From assembly GCA_039602395.1 (NCBI GenBank), contig JBCNJP010000018.1, positions 5,142,163-5,206,162 of the forward strand: 64,000 nt of DNA. Reading direction: 5' to 3'. The DNA comes from Deinandra increscens subsp. villosa (lineage: Eukaryota; Streptophyta; Magnoliopsida; Asterales; Asteraceae). Positions 1 to 11,321 of the stretch are shown in pieces. A program made the position numbers and the translations under genes. Positions within the stretch are counted from its first letter, which is position 1. Each line of letters begins with the position of its first letter. The notes under the pieces were generated by a model. It had not been told where the DNA came from, did no database searches, and saw only the letters and a list, made by a program, of their open reading frames with translations.

Positions 1-1274
1 TTGTGACATGTTTGTGCGAGGTTCTCTTCTTGTTCCACACATACATTCGCTTCGGCTTCTACTGCCCAACCATCAAGAGCGTAACCACAATTGTCTTTGC
101 GAGTTCCACAAAGGACCATTATCGAGCCCCTTATAACTTTGGCTCACCCCCTTTGCAGTTTCACAGTGTAGTTTTCTCTTTCGAGTGTCCCGAGGGATAT
201 TAGATGTCGCTTTAAGTCTGGGATAAACCTTACGTTTTCAAGGACAAAACTCGAACCATCTTGCATCTGTACTCTGACTTTACCCAATACCCACACCCCG
301 TACTCGACATTCTCGATTGTCACCAAGAAGCACCGTTCCGGCACTACCCGGCCTCCTTGTAATCGAAGATGAATTCACGGTTTGGTGTCATGTGGAACGA
401 TCCCCCGGAGTCTATAATCCACTCCTTTGTTTTTCCCCCTTCTGTAGCGACCAACAAGTCACCTAGGTCACCACTTTCTTGAGCACTCGTTTGGCTTGTA
501 CCCTGTTCTTTTCTTTCTTTAGCACCTTTTGACTTTTCTTTTTAGACAATTCTGTTTCAAATGTTCTTCAGATGAACATATATAACATTTTAAACGATAT
601 TTACCTTTAGACTTTGATCTAGACCTTCCCCTTGAATTAATTTCGTCCCTTTTCTCGGATCTTCCTCGGACAAACAACCGGCCACCTTCATCGTTGTTAG
701 TTTCGCCTCTCCTCTTTAGCTCCCGGGAATTGAGAGCTGCCAACACATCTTCCAAGGTTAGGGTTTCTCTGCCATACAACAAAGTTTCGATAAAAGTATC
801 ATAAGAACCCGGCAGCGATGAGAGAAGTATAAGGGTCTGTTCTTCATTTTCGGTCGTTATCTCAATGTTTGCGAGGTCTCCAATGAGTTTGTTAAAATCA
901 GCGAGATGTTCTGGGAGTTTCCTGTTCGATCCCATCTGAAAGGTGTAAAGTTTTTTCTTCAGATATAACCTCGTGGCCAAGGAATTTGTCATGTATAAGG
1001 ACTCTAACTTCAACCACATGGCAGCATCAGTTTTTTCTTAGGCCACCTCGCGTAGAACCTTATTTACTAGGCACAACAAAATTACGCTATGTGCCTTCCT
1101 GTAAGGTTCGGATGCCCGAGCCTCCGTCTTCTGCTCTTCCGTTGTTTCCGGCTTAAACGGTTCAATCGCCACCTCCCAGCCATGTTGAATTAGGACCGCC
1201 CTCATCTTGACACGCCATAAGCCAAAGTCGTTATAGCCATCGAACTTCTCAACATCGAACTTCGCAATCGACAT
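1..1274 (-). pseudogene. Ty1/Copia gag-pol fragment (broken)
   Basis: Minus-strand retrotransposon polyprotein remnant. The N-terminal gag piece (1038-1274) opens with a Copia-type start 'KFDGYNDFGLWRVKMRAVL'. A second piece (519-1019) holds the UBN2-type gag body and a CCHC zinc knuckle with spacing C-X2-C-X4-H-X4-C. A third piece (144-344) matches the stretch between protease and integrase ('VRFIPDLKRHLISLGTL'). A stop codon separates the first two pieces, and frame breaks fall between gag and the protease region, so the protein is dead. The element runs off the window at base 1, so integrase, RT and RNase H are not visible. Family assignment is secure; activity is excluded by the breaks. 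Confidence 0.85.
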
Positions 1275-1341
1275 CTGTCTTGTTCTTCAAGCTTGATCCC
1301 CGAAAAACGTCCTCTGTCTTCCTTCTTGAACCACCCTACCG

Positions 1342-1357
1342 TGGATCTGATACCACT
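1342..1357 (-). other. Primer-binding site of the Copia element (initiator Met tRNA)
   Basis: Read on the minus strand this is GTGGTATCAGATCC, the usual plant Copia primer site complementary to the 3' end of initiator Met tRNA. It lies between the LTR edge at 1358 and the gag start at 1274, which fixes the element on the minus strand. Confidence 0.7.
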
Positions 1358-1760
1358 TGTTGGAGGATATCAAGAACCACGATCAAGAACTACTAACTTG
1401 TGAATCAAGAAACCAGATGTAAAAAAGAAAACCCGCTTGTTTTTATTACTTGTCTCAAGCCAAATGATTACAAGCCACCCCCCCCCCCTCCCTTTATATA
1501 GGATAGTGGGGAACCATCTAGAAAACCTTAATCTAGACAAATTATTAAAGTAATTAAATCCTAAACAAAGTAGGAGACTTATCTAATTGGAGAATACAAA
1601 ACATAATTAAAAACAAAATCATAAAACTGATTTCTTCTGAACCGACGTACGCATGGTAATTGTGTTCCCATGCACCTCACGTGCACCATTAATTAAGCCC
1701 ACAGTGCTGGTTCAAATCTTACAAAGTGGGTAATTGGTGGATTTTATTGGTGTGTTTGCC
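1358..1760 (-). repeat. 5' LTR of the Copia element; outer edge not resolved
   Basis: The LTR edge TGTTGG begins one base beyond the primer-binding site. The stretch holds a C-run (about 1478-1490) and, on the minus strand, a TATA-like ACTATCCTATATA near 1496-1508. I could not find the other LTR or the target-site duplication, so the outer edge is estimated from the start of LINE sequence near 1815. Confidence 0.5.
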
Positions 1761-2098
1761 GTTAAAAAAATGGACAATTTCATATATGTTATAAAACTAA
1801 TAATTTAATACAAATTTTGCAGTGGATGGCGGGGAAGATGCGTTGTCAACATGGGAGCCTTCCGTTCATTTATCTAGGAATTAATGTCAGAGCGAATTTG
1901 AACCGAAAGCAACATTGCCAATGTATACTGGATATCTCGAAAGACGCTTATCATGGTGGAAGGCTAAGAATCTCACGATGGGAGGAAGACTTGCGTTATT
2001 TAAGAGTGTCTTGGATAGCTTTCCTACGTATTCTTTTAGCTTATATCGCGCTCGTAGGGGGATCATTAAAAAGCTGGAACGAATTCGGTTGGGTTTCA

Positions 2099-2136
2099 TG
2101 TGTGTGTGTATGTGTGTGTGTGGGGAGGGGGGGGGG
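2099..2136. repeat. GT microsatellite with G run
   Basis: A (TG)n tract passes into a nearly pure G run. It sits inside the LINE reading frame and shows that the LINE is decaying. Confidence 0.9.
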
Positions 2137-2412
2137 CACGGGGATAAAAAGAAGATCCATTGGGTGAAGCGGGATGATGTGTATAAGATGATGGAAAAAG
2201 GGGGATTGAGATCGTTTAAACTTGAAGAGTTTAACATCAGTTTATTGTGTAAGTGGATTTGGAAATTTAAGGTGGAGGATGACAAACTTTGGAGGAAAGT
2301 TATCTTTGCGATTCATGGGCATGGAAGAGGCGAAAATTTTGTCCCAATTAAAAAAGGTGATTTCTGGTACGTGAAAAAATATTGTTGCAACAAATGATGA
2401 TTTACGAAAGCT

Positions 2413-3089
2413 TAGGGATGTTCATGAGCCGAGCCAGTGTTGGCTCAGGCTTGGCTCGAATTCTAAACCGAGCTAAAATTTTGAGCTCGAGCTCGGCTCG
2501 GTTTCAAACTGAGCCAGCTCGGTTCGGCTTGGTTTTGGCTCGGTTTTAAAATGAAATCGTAGACAAAACATTAAAGTAAAACGGTTTAACAATCATTCTA
2601 TGGTTTATAAAACGCATGTCCAACACATACACGACACAAGTACAAAATAAACCACACATCAAATCCAACAAGGTAACAACTACAAGATAAATGTTCAAAG
2701 CGGAGATTGAGAAACACTAAATCGTAAGGATTTAAGGATTTATGGCATATACATATATTGTATCAGGGATTTAGGATAAAAACATTAATTATTTTGTTTG
2801 GGTACTCTGTAAAATGGGCTTGTACATATTTAAATATTGTATATAAAAATATAAAATAAGGTAAATAAAATGGAGCCAAAACCGAGCGAGCTCACGAGCC
2901 AAAACCGAGCGAGCTAACGAGCCAAAACCAAGTGAGCTACGAGTCGAGCCACCGTTGGCTCGTGCTCGGCTCATTTACAAACCGAGCTGGCTCGGCTCGG
3001 CTTGGTTACAAACCGAGCCACCTTCGAGCGAGCTACTTCCGAGCTATTTCTGAGCGAGCTCCGAGGCACAAACTTTTTGAACAACCCTG
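2413..3089. mobile_element. Non-autonomous hAT-like element rich in GAGCC/GGCTC motifs
   Basis: The ends are inverted: TAGGGATGTTCA at the left and TGAACAACCCTG at the right. Flanking 8-mers CGAAAGCT (2405-2412) and CGAAAGAG (3090-3097) agree at six of eight positions, as expected for an old 8 bp hAT duplication. LINE coding sequence resumes directly after it. Both outer 130-180 bp are densely packed with direct and inverted GAGCCGAGC-type motifs; the middle 350 bp is AT-rich and has no gene. Confidence 0.6.
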
Positions 3090-3582
3090 CGAAAGAGGCA
3101 TTTGGGGATGGAAAATTGGATCTCGGAAATCAACGGGGCTTGGACATGGAGTGGGGCATCGGATTCGGTATACTGCTCAAGAGACTTGCGACACATCATG
3201 ATGGAGGCTGAAGATAGTACGTCGAATTATGATTTTAAATAGAGACCTTTGGTTCCATGGAAGGTTAATATTTTTATGTGGAGAGCGTGAATGAATCGCA
3301 TTGCCACGGCCGACACTTTGAGGAAAAGAAACGTGGGGAATGTTCAAAAGATATGCGATTTGTGTAGAGATGGGATGGAATCCGCTAAGCATATTTTCAC
3401 TGGGTGTATATTTTCGTCTACGGTTTGGACTTGGATTGCTTTGTGGTGTAAAATTCCGGACATATTAGCTTTTTCGGTCGAGGACTTATTGGCTATTGCA
3501 GGTCTATAAGGAAGATCATATTAGAAAATTTCTAATAAGGCATCATCTTTACTACATGTCTATTAAATTGGAAGCATGCAGT

Positions 3583-4483
3583 ATTGCATTTCTACACGTA
3601 AAACTTTTAGGCAATCAATTGCCAACTTTCTGTAATCCTCGGCGAATGATGCCAGATCCTTAGGAGGTAAACTGCTATTTCGTTTATGATGGACACGTGT
3701 CTGCTTCACTTCAATTTCTGTTTGATTAGTTGCTTTTGCTGATAAATTACCGAACCTGTATGGACCATAGTACCATACTCAATCTTACAGTTATCTTATA
3801 GCGATTGCTAATAGATAAATTGGTAATTTTTAAGGTTGTAGTTTATATTGTAAGGATGTTTCCTTTGCTAGAACCTTAATTAATGAAAGAAACAAATTTA
3901 GATCGTTTCAATTTGGCAACTATTCTCTTTAGGTGAGATGCAGCCTGTAGTGGAAACTGTGATTTTAGGAGGAACTTTGTTATATGCCAACTTAAATTAC
4001 AAATAATAATTGTGTATTGATTGTGTCTATGTTAGATTTACATATGACCTCTCTCTATATATATATGAGCTCTATATATATAGATAATAATATTACACTT
4101 AGATACCTTCTAGATATGACAATTATATAACCAGTCTAATAATTCTAATCCTTTGTTATCTATATAATATTGAAGACTGAACCTATCTAGGGCAACAACT
4201 ATTGAGTCAAAATTTGTGACTTAAAACCGTGAACAAAACAAATAGACAAAAAATATCTTCAAACTATCATCAGGTCAATATAATAAAAATGTTTAACAAT
4301 TTGATTTTGAGACAACGCATATTAATATTGTTGCTCCTTTCTATACTTAATTAGTCCTCTGGAAAGTTACTAAGATATTGATAGGGGGCGCCTCGAGCAA
4401 GGGCAGGGCATGCGACCATCAACGGCCCAGTTTTTTGAAGGGCTCAAAATTTTTAATTTTTTATATCTCATAAATACCTTTTA
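3583..4483 (-). pseudogene. SEC8: Partial SEC8 copy: exon 19 plus part of intron 18
   Basis: Minus-strand copy of SEC8 exon 19 (about 3583-3757, lacking its last ~20 bases) followed by intron 18 up to and into the hAT-like element that also sits in intron 18 of both complete copies (boundary near 4380). Matching landmarks include the exon segment reading 'LPPKDLASF' and the GGGGGCGCC end of the hAT element. A segment of about 240 bp (near 3920-4165) has no counterpart in copies A or B. No other SEC8 exon is present, so no SEC8 protein can come from it. It shares orientation with copy B. Confidence 0.85.
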
Positions 4484-4674
4484 TATTGTGACAATCCACT
4501 ATTTTGTCATATGAGCCCACTTAAGAATTGTTCGAGGAATAGTAAATAAGGTGATATTAGTTCATAAAAGTTGTTTCTATGTTTTCTTTTTTGTCAAATG
4601 AGCCCACATGTAGTCAGATTTAGCCCACTTAAAAGTTAAATCCTAAATATATTGGATCGTTCGAGACTATCGAT
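4484..4674. other. AT-rich spacer, no gene seen
   Basis: Links the SEC8 fragment to the Gypsy fragment. It contains repeated 'TGAGCCCAC' words, but I see no coding sequence or clear element ends. Confidence 0.5.
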
Positions 4675-5075
4675 CGCGTTTTTCCAGTCGCTTATAGATT
4701 GAATCTTTCTAAAGGGCTAAGCAGTGTACATAGCGTATTCTATGTATCTAATCTGAAGAAATGTCTATCGGATGAGTCGCTCGTGGTTCCACTCGAGGAT
4801 TTAGAGATCAATGAGCAACTACGTTTGATAAGGAACCAATAGAGATAATGGACTGGGAAATCAAGCAGCTCAAGCAGAGTAAGATTTCGATTGTCAAAGT
4901 TCGGTGGAATTCGAAGTGCGGACCAGAATTTACCTGGGAACATGAGGATCAAATGATGCCCAAATATCTGAACTTGTTCAATCAGCCTGTGTCTACAACC
5001 GAATGTAACTCTTTTATTTTGGGACGAAATTTCCTAAAGGGAGAACCTGAAAAAAATTCCTTTACTTTTGAGTAA
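4675..5075 (+). pseudogene. Ty3/Gypsy polyprotein C-terminus (chromodomain-like tail)
   Basis: Encodes the end of a Gypsy integrase: 'VYSVSNLKKCLSDESLV'-type sequence and 'PLEDLEINEQLR', then (4848-5075) 'WEIKQLKQSKISIVKVRWNS' and 'GPEFTWEHEDQM', the typical chromodomain-like end of plant Gypsy polyproteins. A frameshift and stop near 4840 separate the two parts. RT, RNase H and the integrase core are missing upstream, where the SEC8 fragment lies instead. A long LTR follows at 5244, so this is the 3' remnant of an element. Confidence 0.75.
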
Positions 5076-5243
5076 AACATTTAAATTTTGAATCTTAACT
5101 TTCTACAACGAGGTTGCAACTTTTACTTGTGAAACTTAAACTTTTAACAACAGGGTTGCGATCTTAACTTGCGAATTTTAGACTCTTGGCAACAGGATTG
5201 CAGTCTTAATTTTCAGGACGAAAATTCTCTAACAGGAGAAATA

Positions 5244-7251
5244 TGTGACAATCTGACCCGTCAGGTGGGACCCGAGCATCGAAAATCGATAAAACCGGTA
5301 AACTGAGATTCACATATATAGGCGTAGTATGTCAATTAAGGTATTAGATGAGTCTAGTAGTCTTGAAACACATCACAAAACATCACACACAAGGTTGAGT
5401 CTCGAAACATTGGTGATTAACTGAAAACCGATATGTGTTGCAACTTACGTGTGAAACTCTTATGTGAATTTACTTGTGTGATCGTATTATGATATATGGC
5501 GTGTTTGTACTTGATTCTATTGGATTCAGTGTGATAAATATGATGGTGAACTAATAAAGTGTGAAAACATAGAAAACCGCGACCAAAAATGTGAAAACGA
5601 ACAAAACGGGGACCGGTCAACAAAAGTCAACCGAAGGGGGTGGCGGTTCACGGACCACGAAACTGGCATGTCAGGACCCCCTGACGGTTCGTGAAACCTT
5701 CAGATCGGGAAAACCCTAACTTTTCACTATTTAAACGATCTTAGCACCCATTTATCCATTTTACAGCCCATTAACATCCCATCAGACCCTAATACCTTAT
5801 CCAAATTATTCTTAGTATCTAATAACAAGTTTTTGGGTGTTAAATCAACAAATTGAGCTTGTGTTTCATCACCGATCGTCTATATAATAGGTATGTTCAT
5901 ATCTTATCTTTTCTTGCTTAAAAACTCATCAAGTTTGCACCTTTATGCTAGATCTATGTTGCTATGATGTTGATATGATGGTTTGATGCATAGATCTAGG
6001 GTTATATGTGAAAAAGATTGAATTTTTTATTATAAAAATATGATTTTTATGATGATGATGATCCATGTCTAGATCTAGGGCTTGTAAGCTTGCATGAGAA
6101 TAGAGATGCATTTTTATGTGTGATTCATGTCATTGATGCTTGATAATACTAGATCTAGGGTTGACAATGATAAAGTTGATAACTTTACGTGAAATCTTCG
6201 ATAAAAATCCAGATTTTACGTTCATGCATGATAGACCTATGGTAAAGGTGGTTGATTGATGTTCGATAGATGATAAAGTTGCATGATTTGGGTTATAGAA
6301 TGCATGTTGGGTGATAAAGTAGTGATTCTGGTGTTACCTTGCATGAAAAAAAAATATTTAAATAAATATTTATTTTTACCGTACGAAATGTGATCGTAGG
6401 GTTACGTCGGATGCATGCATGTGTTAGCGAACACTTAATATGGCTTGGAATATGTTAGACATGAATTCCATGTGCTAGATGTGTGATAAAAATATGATTT
6501 TGACGTGAAGTTATCTTATATGCAATAAATATATATTTACCGGAAACATTATTTATTTATTGAACGCATGATTACTTGGTTACTTGTTTATATGTCTTAG
6601 GTAAAATTAATTATAGGTTGTATGCGTGTACAAACCTTAAGTCTCCTACCTCGATGGGAATGACAAGCTTTTGCAAGATCGCCCCATCGATCTTACATCG
6701 TATACACGAGGTAATTTATAATAAATCGTGGCGCGCGAATATGTGTCTTAGGTGAAGTCTAGCAGATTCACCATCTTTGGTCAAAGCTTTGACCGTTTGG
6801 TTATTTTTACGCACCCAAGGTGACTTTACAGTCCTACTTTTATCTTGTTATGCTTTAGGGGAGAATAAATGTGGTAACGATTACTTTTGATAAACGCGAA
6901 CCTTTATATACTATTTTGTAAACCAATAGAGGAAAACATGCCAAGGGATTCCTTAATTCCACTAATAACGTGTACCATTAGTATCGGTTTGATAACGAGG
7001 AAATGTGAAACAGATCTATAGGGCTTGACAAGCCCTGCCCGAGCTAGTCGCTCTAGCCCCACTTGCCTCTTTGAAGGTGTGGAACGAGTATTAAGTTATC
7101 CTAATTTTGGCTTATGCTCGGCATTATAGCATGGCTAGAAGGCAAAGTCTTAAGTCTTTCAGTAAGGACGTGCGAGAATTTGAGGTTTAGAACGCAATCG
7201 GTGAAATATTGGTAAATCCCGCGCGATTTCGATTTAAACCGGGATATCACA
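5244..7251 (+). repeat. Long 3' LTR of the Gypsy fragment
   Basis: Starts TGTGACAATC after a purine-rich tract and ends GGGATATCACA, giving TG...CA ends and about 2.0 kb. It follows the Gypsy coding tail by 170 bp, with the usual 'gggacgaaat'-type repeats between. The interior repeats the word AGATCTAGGG and has no ORF of note. The partner LTR is not in the window and I could not confirm a target duplication. Confidence 0.6.
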
Positions 7252-8198
7252 TTTTTTTAGTATCGTATATCAGATTTATCATATTTATGAGTCTTATGGT
7301 CACATATGATCACACATAATGTCACGAGTCATCACACACTTGATCGAGTCACAAATTGTAGCTGAATTGCTTAAAAGTGATACGTAGGGCAAAACCGAAC
7401 AAAATTGCATGTTTTGACCTAATTTGTGCATACATTTAAGTTACGTGATATATTTGATATCATTTTGAGTGGAATTAATGTAATGAACATGATGAGATCA
7501 TTAATTGGGTGATTTGGGAGAAAACAGGACTCGAAAATACCGAAAAACGAAGAGATTCGAGCACGCGAAACGAGAAAACTACACAAAAAACTTTTGGGCA
7601 TACTCCAAGCGTATTGCTTAGAGCACCTATAGCCCCTAAGCGATACGCTTAGACCCCTGTTTCCAGCAAAACCATAATTATCCCCTTATTTAAAACAACA
7701 TTAGCCTCCATGCTCCTCACTTTCGGCCCCCATTAGCTCTAGAACGTCCTAAAACCCCTGGAAATCTTCTAAGCAAACCCTAATTTCATATTTGAAGATT
7801 GAAGTTTGGATCCTCCCTTTTCATCCCTTTTTCTTCATCTTTTCGGCTTACCGATATGTGCTAATCTTCAACCCAATTCTTCAAGATCTGACTTTTATGA
7901 CTTCTTGGGGTTAGATATATGTTCTAACCATCTCTTCATCTAGATCTATTAATTCTTAGTCCAAGATTGGAACTTTATTGTGTTTTGGCTTGGATCTATG
8001 TTCATTCATGCTTATATGTTGTAGATCTAGGTTTTATTGAATCAAGACTGGATTTTTATGTTAGATTTTAATTAGATTTGATCATGCATGCTCCTAAGTA
8101 CCAAAATACATGTCATATGTCATTAAGTTTGCATCTTTATGATAGATCTAGGTTAGATACATGTGATAATTGCTAAAAATGGCTTAGATCTAGGGTTT
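7252..8198. repeat. LTR-like non-coding DNA; inverted-repeat arm begins within it
   Basis: AT-rich, with repeated AGATCTAGG words resembling the neighbouring Gypsy LTR; probably part of another Gypsy LTR, continuing after the insertion at 11945. Similarity to the right arm can be followed from about 7633 (CCCCTAAGCGATACGC), which matches the last bases of the window read backwards. The true arm boundary may lie further left, since the window ends first. No gene seen. Confidence 0.45.
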
Positions 8199-8824
8199 TG
8201 TGGGAACAAAAATCTATGTGACTGACGCCATCAAATCTGTTTACCGAAGCATTCAACTGAAGAATCCATGTGAATTGATTCAGAGACGCGGGTTGTGATG
8301 CTCGAGGCTTGCAGTTTGGACCGAAGACCGTTTTCCGGAAAAGTCAACCGTTCAGGTCAACGGTCAACGTAAAAGTCAACGGAATATCAGTTCGAGCGAG
8401 TCGAGCTTCGGATTAATTAAATCAACTTTGATTTAATTAATATTTATGTTATTTTCCTTTCTTGTAATTTTGTTCATTTATGTTTCTGTTGTTAGTCACC
8501 CTCACTATATATATAGTGAGGGTGCCCATTACAAGAAAGAGTCTCTGAGTGTGGAGATGATGATTTTCTTGTAGAGTGTGAGATTTCCATTCTTGAGAGA
8601 GAGAGTGAGTCATGGATTTCTAGAGAGAGATTGTGTGTTCTTCATGATTTCTTGATTGTAATCATTCGATTAATGAAATCATTCGACTTGATTCATCTTC
8701 TTTCTCATGTTATGATTATCCAGATTCTTCTCATCTTCATCTTCATCTCATTTTGGGTTTTTCGAATCTGAACCTTTGTTCTTGCTCAAGATCAGGATTC
8801 TTGATGTGAGAATCGGTCTTGACA
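8199..8824 (+). repeat. 5' LTR of the non-autonomous element
   Basis: 626 bp, TGTGGG start and TTGACA end. It contains a perfect 28-base palindrome centred on TATATATA (8497-8524), probably including the promoter TATA box, flanked by 12-base inverted arms (8457-8468 and 8528-8539). The partner LTR is at 11322-11944. Confidence 0.92.
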
Positions 8825-9533
8825 AATGGTATCAGAGCGGGTAACCGATCAGATTTCATCTCACGATGAATCTGGTCACTCGAATCTGGATTTTGAGCTT
8901 GAATGGGTGAAGATGATGAAAACTCATCTTTGGAGATTTTTTCTATTTTTCTTCGTTATTGATGCATTCTGGACAGATCTGATGTTGTTAGATGTTAGGT
9001 TATTGTTCTTGGAGTCTATCTGATGATTGTTTATCTTCTACTTGTTCAAATCTGTGAGAAAAATGAAGATCAGAGCTGAAAATTCGTATACTGTTGAGTT
9101 TTTCCCGTTTTTAGGGTTTTTGAAGAATTTTGGGCTTGATTCTTAGTTTTCTGGGCGGTTCTTCATGTTTTCGGATGAAGTGAGGTATGATTCTCAATGG
9201 AAAACGCGTTCCGGATCCATTGGAAGCATCCATTTCGTCTGAATCTCGACCATTTAGGCAGATCTGGAAAAACACACACTAGTGCATGTTTCATGGTGTT
9301 CTTCGTGTTCTTGAAGATTTCCAGAATTTGAAGACTGTTTTTTATCCGACTTGCTACTGTTTATGGGCTGTTGGTGGCCACAATAGTCTCGTGAATGGTT
9401 TAGCATCACATCTCGTGCATCATATCGAGGTTTTCCTTATGTTTTTGGGCAGATTCGAGTTCACCAAGTAAGTTCTTCATGTTCATCATGTTTTCCAGAT
9501 TTCTCTAAGTGTTCTTGAAGGTTTGAAGATGTG

Positions 9534-9708
9534 CTTAGCGGACTTGTTGAGTTCTTAGCGAACTTCTCCTCTCTCTTAGCGGACTTGTTCTGTTTTAGCG
9601 GACTTGAACTTTGTCTTAGCGGACTTGTTTAAGTCTTAGCGGACTTCAGAGGAGTCTTAGCGAACTTCTGGAAGGTTTTAGCGAACTTCTTGAGCTAGCG
9701 GACTTGTT
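9534..9708 (+). repeat. Array of TTAGCG(G/A)ACTT motifs
   Basis: About ten copies of TTAGCGGACTTG or TTAGCGAACTTC (the last shortened to TAGCG) spaced roughly 15-20 bp apart within the internal region of the non-autonomous LTR element. The spacers differ from each other, so it is a degenerate array. No reading frame runs through it. Confidence 0.85.
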
Positions 9709-11321
9709 TCTGGGTTTTTGTTCGAGTTCGTTTCAGAGGTTTTTGATCGTTAAGGGTTGTAGAGCACGTCGATACGAGTTTAACGGTCCAAAATTCATCG
9801 AATTTGGTTAAGTATTATGGGAGTTATGGGCAATATACGCATTTCCGGTGGCCCTCGTTTTTCCAGTGACTTGTTCCGGCTAGATTTAGGGTTTACTGGG
9901 TTGAAGACGACCTGGGAAAGAAACCAATGACGTGGCGTACGCTGGATGGTCCACAGAGAATTATTTTCTCTCTTGTCGGTCAACTCCAGCAGCCCTTTTA
10001 CGTTGTCGTTTTTCTATTGGGTGTGAAGGAATTGGAGTGGGACCAGGTACACGACATTCATTAGCGCTGGTGAGCTGTGATTGGTGGAAAGAGAATGCGG
10101 TGGACCCCGCATGTCCTCTAAAGAGCCGTTGAGGCTGTATGAGATGTTGCCACCTGATTGGTTGATGCCCATTTCACACGGATCACAATTTTCTGCCCTT
10201 GGATAAACCTTTTTCTGGCCGTCGATTATTTGAGGATCTCCACTCTGATTGGTTAATTCTCAAGCACACAGATTGTGCTTTCTTTTGAGAATTTAATAGA
10301 CTAATTAATTTTTGAGTATTATTTCATTAAACATGGGGTTTTTCTTGTCGGTTTTTAACAAGATTAACGAGATAACGCCGCGACGGAATTTCAGAAAATA
10401 TTTTATTGGTCTCGGATTTATTTCATTTTAATGGGGTTCTCGTTTATTGACGTCGCGCAACGTTTGCTATCGATCACTGACGGGTTAGCTTTATTATCCG
10501 GTTAATTGCTCAGCTTTCTCATTATATCTCACGATTTATTTTTAGTGGATGCAACGCGGATGTCAACTAACTGGATTAACTGGAATCTCAGTTAATTATG
10601 AAATTTATCCGTTAAATTTCTTGAGAAGCCGTTCCTTGACGAAAAGTGACGGAATTTTTCCGATTGAGCCGTTTTCGCCAGTTTAACTCAGAAATCTTCA
10701 CGGAATATATTTCCGAGCTCATTTTCCTTCACCCAATTTATGAAGACTCCGGTTATGATTATTTTCGCTCGGGTTCTTAGATTTTCTCCGATTTGACATT
10801 TATTTTTAATTTACACATCCAACCTCAGTCGCGCGGATTATTCACAACTGTCAGCATCCGGCTTCCGGTTTTTCGTAAGATTGTCCGATTTTAAGATTAT
10901 TTATCTGGTTTCTTTAGGCAACCGATCGCGACGGTTTGACTCTCCGCATCTGATTTCACGCTTCCGACTTGATGTTTTTGGAGAGATTTAGAGAAATAGG
11001 AGGAATTATTATGGATTTGGATATCGGGTCGATTATTCGGAGTTGGAGCATTTTCAGTGTTTGATTGGTCTATCTGATTCAGTTTTTTGCGGTTATGACT
11101 CCGATGTTCAGCATTTTCTCAGTATTGTACCCGACCGTGTGAACCGAGTGAGCAGCAGCACTTGGCTCTCAACTGGAGCAACAAGAACAGAAGAAGCTTA
11201 TTCAGAGGGGGAACTTCTACGACAAATTGCTTCGGGTTTTATCAGATATTCGTTGAAGATGTACGACAGAGCGATTCTTCAGCAGTTGAACAGATATGTA
11301 AGCATCAGTCAAGGGGGAATA

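Larger units (their letters stand above)
1815..3530 (+). pseudogene. L1-type LINE ORF2 fragment (RT tail plus zinc-binding domain)
   Basis: Plus-strand remnant of a non-LTR retrotransposon. 1817-2100 encodes the end of the reverse transcriptase ('SLPFIYLGINV', 'WWKAKNLTMGGRLALFKSVL', 'FPTYSFSLYRA'). 2155-2395 continues with the connecting region ('WVKRDDVYKMMEKGGLRSFKL', 'LLCKWIWKF'). 3210-3509 encodes the zf-RVT region ('VPWKVNIFMWRA', 'CDLCRDGMESAKHIFTGC'). The parts are in different frames, carry stops and a GT repeat, and are split by a hAT-like element at 2413-3089. The catalytic upstream half is absent. It covers the same region of ORF2 as the LINE at 42838-43429, which ends at the assembly gap. 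Confidence 0.8.

Noticed and set aside
8826..9023. 65-codon ORF just after the primer-binding site as a gag protein
   Set aside because: Starts inside the primer site and has no gag motif or zinc knuckle; composition looks random.
9534..9708. CRISPR-like spaced repeats
   Set aside because: Motif of only 11-12 bases, irregular spacing, inside a retrotransposon.
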